A stretch of 64,000 nucleotides of DNA, taken from Oegoconia quadripuncta. Taxonomy: Eukaryota; Arthropoda; Insecta; Lepidoptera; Autostichidae. The translations under genes were made by a program, and so were the position numbers. This document shows, piece after piece, positions 24,201 through 33,200 of the stretch. Under the pieces are notes generated by a model. The model saw only the letters and a list, made by a program, of their open reading frames with translations. It had not been told where the DNA came from and made no database searches. Position 1 is the first letter of the stretch. Each line of letters opens with the position of its first letter. The stretch spans positions 35,086,836 through 35,150,835 of the forward strand of contig OX438748.1 of assembly GCA_949316235.1 (NCBI GenBank), in the 5' to 3' direction.

Positions 24201-27200
24201 GGTACTTGAGTTCGTCGATCCGGTAGAAGTCGCCGGTGGAGGTGAAGATTGAAGTACGGTTAACCATGCAAACCAACTGTGTTGGTGGAATTGTGTCAGA
24301 TTAGTAGCCACCTTGGCAGTGTTTTTAAGTCGCCCGGTAGGCGACTGCCTTCAATTGAAAACCACCGGCACTTACTATTTAACGTGCCCTCCGAAGCATG
24401 GAAACACTTTTTTTTATACACATCGGGGTAGCACTTGACCTCAATCACAGCTGATGTTAAGTGAAGATGAGGCCGAAGGTTTTTTTTTTATGCACAACGG
24501 GTTGGTACTCGACCTCAATCATACCTGTTAAGTGAAGATGAGGTCGAAGGTGGAAGCGTACTGACCCGGAAACGCCAACACATTTGGGGGACTGGCTATC
24601 TTATGTCTGACAACCGGAACACAACGATGCTATTAACATTGCTGCTTGGCAGCAGATTTAGATAAGATGGTGGTAGCTAGCCAGGCGGACATTTAAAATG
24701 CCCTACCACCAGCCAAACAGAGTACTGAACATAGGATCGAACCCGCGACCGACGAATCGTTGACCCAATGTTGTTTACACTCGTATTAAAATGACACTGG
24801 AGGTCACCCATCCAAGGATTGACCGCACCAGATATTGCAATAATAATTATTATATAATATAAAAAAATCATCACAAAAACACAAGTATACATAAGAATCG
24901 GGAACCACAGTATTGTGATGAAAGGGTGAACAGTGTTGCTGCTTCAGTCCCCCCAGCGGAATAGTTGCTGCCACTAAAGAAAGAATGGGCGACTTTCCAA
25001 TCGCTATAAATTAGGCTTAGGCTCTGGACAATGTAAAAAACAAGGAGACCCCGTCTGTCAGCGCCATTTATCGAGTCGGTCTGAACTACTTTATTACGCG
25101 ATCAAAAAATCGCCCGTTTGAACAAAATCTTGTGAATAAAGATTTTTTTCACACCTGATAATTGTATCCGAACGTGGTTTGGTGAAAGTGTAAACATCGC
25201 CTCGAATTTTCTTTAAAAACTATATTTTGCCCTCGGTGAATTTTTTTAATTTTTTCAGGCAGCGTTTCATCCAAATTGCCACAGGTGTGACCGACAGAGG
25301 CCACATTACGGTGATGAAGGAGCAGGCTCTCGTAAGCGCAGGAGCCAAAGGGGAGGACCTTATCAACAAGGTATCAGAACTAATAAATCGTTTAATAAAA
25401 TAAATTATCGAATCTCCCAAATCAAATCAAATCAAAAATGCTTTATTTTGTAGGTACACAGGGTACACTTAAAATAGTCAGATTTTACATTTTTAAAGCT
25501 ACTGCTTGTTCAAAACGCAATTTTCTCCTGAAAAGAACAAGCAAGAAACTCGAGAGGTCGCTCTTTCAAAAAAAAGGTTTTTATATTACAAAATCATTAA
25601 TTATTATTTTATATTATAATATTTCATTATTCATTGTGAAATAGCCTGGTTATGCGAACGGGCTGGTTATGTCCATGATTGTTTATCATCTAAATAATCT
25701 GATATTTTATAATAAGCTTTCTTAACAAGTTTCTATTTTATAATATAAAGATATTTCAATAAAGTTCCTGTTGATATACAAAATCTTCCTTTCAATAAAT
25801 TTAAAGAAATTTATTGAAAGGAAGATTTTGTATATCAACAGGAACTTTATTGAAAAAGCGTATACATAACCCTTTGAATTGATTACTGACTTTGTGGAGG
25901 CGTCTTATGTGACCTGCAAATTGACAAACCAACCGACTTCCGTAAAGTTCTATCCTATATCTCCCAGCGGTAAAGAATAATTATCATCAGTTAACAATTG
26001 ACGAAAATAGGGGGGAACATACATAAACAACATACATATGTCTCATCCCTGTCTTTCACAAATGACAATGTATGGTATGTATACCGTACCTATGAATGTT
26101 TAAGCACAGATTACTAATAAGTTACTAAAGTAAGTTTAAGTAAGTTTATATAGTCTGTAGGCAATCATTTATAATTACTGGTATCCTATCATACTTTCGA
26201 AACTTTCTTGCTCGAATTTCAATTGTTCGAAAACGGTAATAAGAAATTTCAATTGTCAGTGATTATTTTGAATAACTTTTTTTCTCATAAACTTATTTTA
26301 TATATGTTTAACATACTAGAAAAACGATTAACCGATTATCAGAACTTCTACAGATGTTTTACTTAACATAATTTAAATTACTAGGATTAGTTTACGTCGA
26401 AGTTTAGTTAAGGTTAGGTTAGGTTAACTTTGCCGCCGCTCGTGCGCGAATCGCTCCGTTTTATATTGTTAATAATATTCTGAAAACCAAAACGTCTGGC
26501 AATAGATGCTTCGGCTAAACATTCGGTTGAATTTTAAAGCATATGAAAATAAAAAAAAATAACATTTGAATATCGTACATTCGAACTTCTGTAAAGTGCA
26601 TTTTCGGTGAAATGAAACATATAGAAATCAAAAATATGGGAAACGTTTTCGAACAATTAAAATTCGAAAAAAAAAGAATTCGCTTTTATACTAGGTAACC
26701 ATTATATATACTTATTAAATGTAGATGTGTGACTGGAGACAACAAATTCATGCTTTATCTAGATATCTATCTATTATGTTCATATATAATTGTAGTATGA
26801 TTTATCTAAGAGACCCCCCATACTAGCGTCTTTTGAGCGTCGTCGTTGTGCCAGCGTCGACGCGACGTCATCTCTGCAGCGACGCGAAAAATAACTATTG
26901 AGATGTAAAAAAATGATTAGACTAACGGTGAGTCTGAGTTGAAATCTGGAAATCAATGTGCCAAAAAAGAGGATCCGTCAGTTCATCAGTCAGTCAGTCA
27001 GTCAGTTTCGAATTTGAACTCCAATAACCCAAACCCACCAATGAGTATCAGCTCAAAAGAACGACACCGTTACAACCTTACAATCCTATAGATGGTTTTG
27101 GTGGTAAGTTGGGTTTACAATTCGGCGGTCGCGGGTTCGATCCCCAGGTTTGGTTGGTGGTAGGGCATTTTAAATGTCCGCCTGGCTAGCTACCACCATC

Positions 27201-30200
27201 TTATCTAAATCTACCGCCAAGCAGCAATGTTAATAGCATTGTTGTGTTCCGGTTGTCAGATATAAGATAGCTAGTCCCCCAAATCTGTTGGGGTTTTGGG
27301 GTCAGTACGCTTCCACCTTCGACCTCACCTTCACTTAACATCAGGTGTGATTGAGGTCAAGTACCTACCCGTTGTGTTTAAAAAAAAACCCCCATAGTCA
27401 TCTTTTATGACACCCACGGGAAGAGACGGGTTGGTTCTATTATTTTACATGCCGAACATAAGCTGAACAAATGTTGTTCTTTCTTTCTGTCTCCAGCTCC
27501 AAGACATCCTCTTCGACGACGTGTTTTCCCAGTACACCGAGAATCCTCGCCTGCTGAACGTGGTGTCGCAGTTCGTGGGCGATGATATATCTGCGATGCA
27601 CAGCATGTTCATTAACAAACCCCCGGGCACCGGCCGCCATCCCCCCCACCAGGTAAGCCATCAACAGCCTTACGGCCTTCTTTCAACAAGCAAAGTCACA
27701 GTGCAAAATTATACCAACTAATGTTTTCACCTAAAATCATTTGCAAATAAATTACTATTTGATTCAATTTCGTAATGAAAAGTCAACAGTGTGTACACTC
27801 ATTGTAAAAATGTAAAGATAAGTGCATCGAGCTATGGAAAAGCGAAGTCTCCTAATATAGGCTCTATTATGCTTAGATTCAAATTCAAAACATTTATTTT
27901 CATTCAAGCATAACAATCTTGTACACAATTGTGAGAGTATCCTATTAAGCTTCTTAAAACTTGTGTTAGGATACTCTGCTCTCCATTCTAGATGCTAGAT
28001 GGCTTCTGCCACAATTTTGTATAGCCACAAATGAATTCTTATGAAGTTGTCACCTTTTTTGGCACTCACACTAGCGACATCATGTCGCAACGTATACTTT
28101 CGTCGATGAGACGTTTTTATAATCCCAAGATTCTCCTTATATAATGTCTGGTTACTCCCAAAATTTATGTTCCAATGCTTGTCGCCATAGGATTTGTACT
28201 ACTTCCCGTTCCGACCGGCCGACAAGATCGTAGCGGCGTGGACCGCCGTCGATGACGTGTACCAGGACAACGGCTGCCTCTACGTCATACCGGGCTCGCA
28301 CAAGCAGGGCACCATCTACAGGCATGACAACCTTAAGGTGAGAGGGGGGAGACACACACAAGCATGACAACCTTAAGGTGAGAGGGGTGAAACACACACA
28401 CAGGCATGACAACCTCAAGGCGAGAGGGTTCAGTCACACAAACAGGCCTTGCAACCTTAAGGTGAGAGGGGGGCATGCACATACGCAAGCATGACAACCT
28501 TAAGGTGAGAGGGGGGCATGCACATACGCAAGCATGACAACCTTAAGGTGAGAGGGGGACATGCACATACACAAGTATGACAACCTTAAGGTGAGAGGGG
28601 GGCATGCACATACGCAAGCATGACAACCTTAAGGTGAGAGGGGGGCATGTACATACACAAGCATGACAACCTTAAGGTGAAAGGGGGGCATGAATATACA
28701 CAAGCATGACAACCTTAAGGTGAGAGAGGGGGTAGACACACACAGTGTGGAGGGGGAGGTTACTCATCCACGGGCATGGCAACTTTAACCAACCATGTTG
28801 TACCGATACGATACGATTATATTTTGTATTACATCAAAGCAGATATTTATGATTTCTCAATTTCTTATAACTTCTTCAGGACAGCAACAAGATGTACCAC
28901 GGGATCGTGGACGAAGAACTAGTGGCGCCAATGGACAAGAGGGTTCATTTGGAGATGAGTCCAGGGGACACTGTGTTCTTCCATCCGATATTGGTTCATG
29001 GATCTGGACCTAATTTCACTAAGGTAAGGGTGTCTTATGTAAAAGCTGTAGGTACTCATCCGAAGATATTTTATTTAAGAGAGTTTATTCGTATCTTGAC
29101 ATACAACGACCTGTTCGGTGTAGTGTTTAAAAATTCTGACTGCTATATCAAAAGGTCGCGGGTACGGTACGTATAACGTACGACGTTTTTCAACATACAT
29201 GCGAGGGAACGGAACAAAAATCACTAGTCGATCACATATGCCCCTAGAGGGATTCGAACCCGCGACCTTTTGGTACAGCAGTCAGAATTTTTAAACACTA
29301 CACCGAACAGGTCGTGAATATTGAAAAGGATATTTGTATCGTATCGTTGTTTCCCGACTTGCGGCGGCAGCACTACCGCAAGTGCATCTCGTGCCACTTC
29401 GCGAGCTCGCGCTGCCACTTCGTGTCGGTGCGCGGCACGGTGCAGCAGCCCATCGCCGACGAGATCGTGGCCGAGGCCAAGCGCAGGGGGTTCTCCGTCA
29501 GCTTCGAGGTCAGCTCTCACTCACGCACCAACACTTAGCGTCATCTCTCACTCACACGCCACAGCAACACTTAGCGTCAGCTCTCACTCACGCACCAACA
29601 CTTAGCGTCATCTCTCACTCACGCACCAACACTTAGCGTCATCTCTCACTCACACGCCACAGCAACACTTAGCGTCAGCTCTCACTCACGCACCAACACT
29701 TAGCGTCATCTCTCACTCACGCACCAACACTTAGCGTCATCTCTCACTCACACGCCACAGCAACACTTAGCGTCAGCTCTCACTCACGCACCAACACTTA
29801 GCGTCATCTCTCACTCACGCACCAACACTTAGCGTCAGCTCTCACTCACGCACCAACACTTAGCGTCATCTCTCACTCACGCACCAACACTTAGCGTCAT
29901 CTCTCACTCACACGCCACAGCAACACTTAGCGTCAGCTCTCACTCACGCACCAACACTTAGCGTCATCTCTCACTCACGCACCAACACTTAGCGTCATCT
30001 CTCACTCACACGCCACAGCAACACTTAGCGTCAGCTCTCACTCACGCACCAACACTTAGCGTCATCTCTCACTCACGCACCAACACTTAGCGTCAGCTCT
30101 CACTCACGCACCAACACTTAGCGTCATCTCTCACTCACGCACCAACACTTAGCGTCATCTCTCACTCACACGCCACAGCAACACTTAGCGTCAGCTCTCA

Positions 30201-33200
30201 CTCACGCACCAACACTTAGCGTCATCTCTCACTCACGCACCAACACTTAGCGTCATCTCTCACTCACACGCCACAGCAACACTTAGCGTCAGCTCTCACT
30301 CACGCACCAACACTTAGCGTCATCTCTCACTCAAGCACCAACACTTAGCGTCAGCTCTCACTCACGCACCAACACTTAGCGTCATCTCTCACTCACACGC
30401 CACAGCAACACTTAGCGTCAGCTCTCACTCACGCACCAACACTTAGCGTCATCTCTCACTCACGCACCAACACTTAGCGTCAGCTCTCACTCACGCACCA
30501 ACACTTAGCGTCATCTCTCACTCACGCACCAACACTTAGCGTCATCTCTCACTCACACGCCACAGCAACACTTAGCGTCATCTCTCACTCACGCACCAAC
30601 ACTTAGCGTCATCTCTCACTCACACGCCACAGCAACACTTAGCGTCAGCTCTCACTCACGCACCAACACTTAGCGTCATCTCTCACTCACGCACCAACAC
30701 TTAGCGTCAGCTCTCACTCACGCACCAACACTTAGCGTCATCTCTCACTCACGCACCAACACTTAGCGTCATCTCTCACTCACACGCCACAGCAACACTT
30801 AGCGTCATCTCTCACTCACGCACCAACACTTAGCGTCATCTCTCACTCACACGCCACAGCAACACTTAGCGTCAGCTCTCACTCACGCACCAACACTTAG
30901 CGTCATCTCTCACTCACGCACCAACACTTAGCGTCATCTCTCACTCACACGCCACAGCAACACTTAGCGTCAGCTCTCACTCACGCACCAACACTTAGCG
31001 TCATCTCTCACTCACGCACCAACACTTAGCGTCATCTCTCACTCACACGCCACAGCAACACTTAGCGTCAGCTCTCACTCACGCACCAACACTTAGCGTC
31101 ATCTCTCACTCACGCACCAACACTTAGCGTCAGCTCTCACTCACGCACCAACACTTAGCGTCATCTCTCACTCACGCACCAACACTTAGCGTCATCTCTC
31201 ACTCACACGCCACAGCAACACTTAGCGTCAGCTCTCACTCACGCACCAACACTTAGCGTCATCTCTCACTCAAGCACCAACACTTAGCGTCAGCTCTCAC
31301 TCACGCACCAACACTTAGCGTCATCTCTCACTCACGCACCAACACTTAGCGTCATCTCTCACTCACACGCCACAGCAACACTTAGCGTCAGCTCTCACTC
31401 ACGCACCAACACTTAGCGTCATCTCTCACTCACGCACCAACACTTAGCGTCAGCTCTCACTCACGCACCAACACTTAGCGTCATCTCTCACTCACGCACC
31501 AACACTTAGCGTCATCTCTCACTCACACGCCACAGCAACACTTAGCGTCAGCTCTCACTCACGCACCAACACTTAGCGTCATCTCTCACTCACGCACCAA
31601 CACTTAGCGTCATCTCTCACTCACACGCCACAGCAACACTTAGCGTCAGCTCTCACTCACGCACCAACACTTAGCGTCATCTCTCACTCACGCACCAACA
31701 CTTAGCGTCAGCTCTCACTCACGCACCAACACTTAGCGTCATCTCTCACTCACGCACCAACACTTAGCGTCATCTCTCACTCACACGCCACAGCAACACT
31801 TAGCGTCAGCTCTCACTCACGCACCAACACTTAGCGTCATCTCTCACTCACGCACCAACACTTAGCGTCATCTCTCACTCACACGCCACAGCAACACTTA
31901 GCGTCAGCTCTCACTCACGCACCAACACTTAGCGTCATCTCTCACTCAAGCACCAACACTTAGCGTCAGCTCTCACTCACGCACCAACACTTAGCGTCAT
32001 CTCTCACTCACGCACCAATACTTAGCGTCATCTCTCACTCACACGCCACAGCAACACTTAGCGTCAGCTCTCACTCACGCACCAACACTTAGCGTCATCT
32101 CTCACTCACGCACCAACACTTAGCGTCATCTCTCACTCACACGCCACAGCAACACTTAGCGTCAGCTCTCACTCACGCACCAACACTTAGCGTCATCTCT
32201 CACTCAAGCACCAACACTTAGCGTCAGCTCTCACTCACGCACCAACACTTAGCGTCATCTCTCACTCACACGCCACAGCAACACTTAGCGTCAGCTCTCA
32301 CTCACGCACCAACACTTAGCGTCATCTCTCACTCACGCACCAACACTTAGCGTCAGCTCTCACTCACGCACCAACACTTAGCGTCATCTCTCACTCACGC
32401 ACCAACACTTAGCGTCATCTCTCACTCACACGCCACAGCAACACTTAGCGTCATCTCTCACTCACGCACCAACACTTAGCGTCATCTCTCACTCACACGC
32501 CACAGCAACACTTAGCGTCAGCTCTCACTCACGCACCAACACTTAGCGTCATCTCTCACTCACGCACCAACACTTAGCGTCATCTCTCACTCACGCACCA
32601 ACACTTAGCGTCATCTCTCACTCACACGCCACAGCAACACTTAGCGTCATCTCTCACTCACGCACCAACACTTAGCGTCATCTCTCACTCACACGCCACA
32701 GCAACACTTAGCGTCAGCTCTCACTCACGCACCAACACTTAGCGTCATCTCTCACTCACGCACCAACACTTAGCGTCATCTCTCACTCACACGCCACAGC
32801 AACACTTAGCGTCAGCTCTCACTCACGCACCAACACTTAGCGTCATCTCTCACTCACGCACCAACACTTAGCGTCATCTCTCACTCACACGCCACAGCAA
32901 CACTTAGCGTCAGCTCTCACTCACGCACCAACACTTAGCGTCATCTCTCACTCACGCACCAACACTTAGCGTCATCTCTCACTCACACGCCACAGCAACA
33001 CTTAGCGTCAGCTCTCACTCACGCACCAACACTTAGCGTCATCTCTCACTCACGCACCAACACTTAGCGTCATCTCTCACTCACACGCCACAGCAACACT
33101 TAGCGTCAGCTCTCACTCACGCACCAACACTTAGCGTCAGCTCTCACTCACGCACCACAGCAACACTTAGCAACACTTAGCGTCAGCTCTCACTCACGCA

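Noticed and set aside
29314..29636. Several overlapping plus-strand frames covering PHYH exon 7 and the satellite
   Set aside because: Only one frame continues the PhyH domain. The others are shadow frames of GC-rich exon 7 that run into the satellite.
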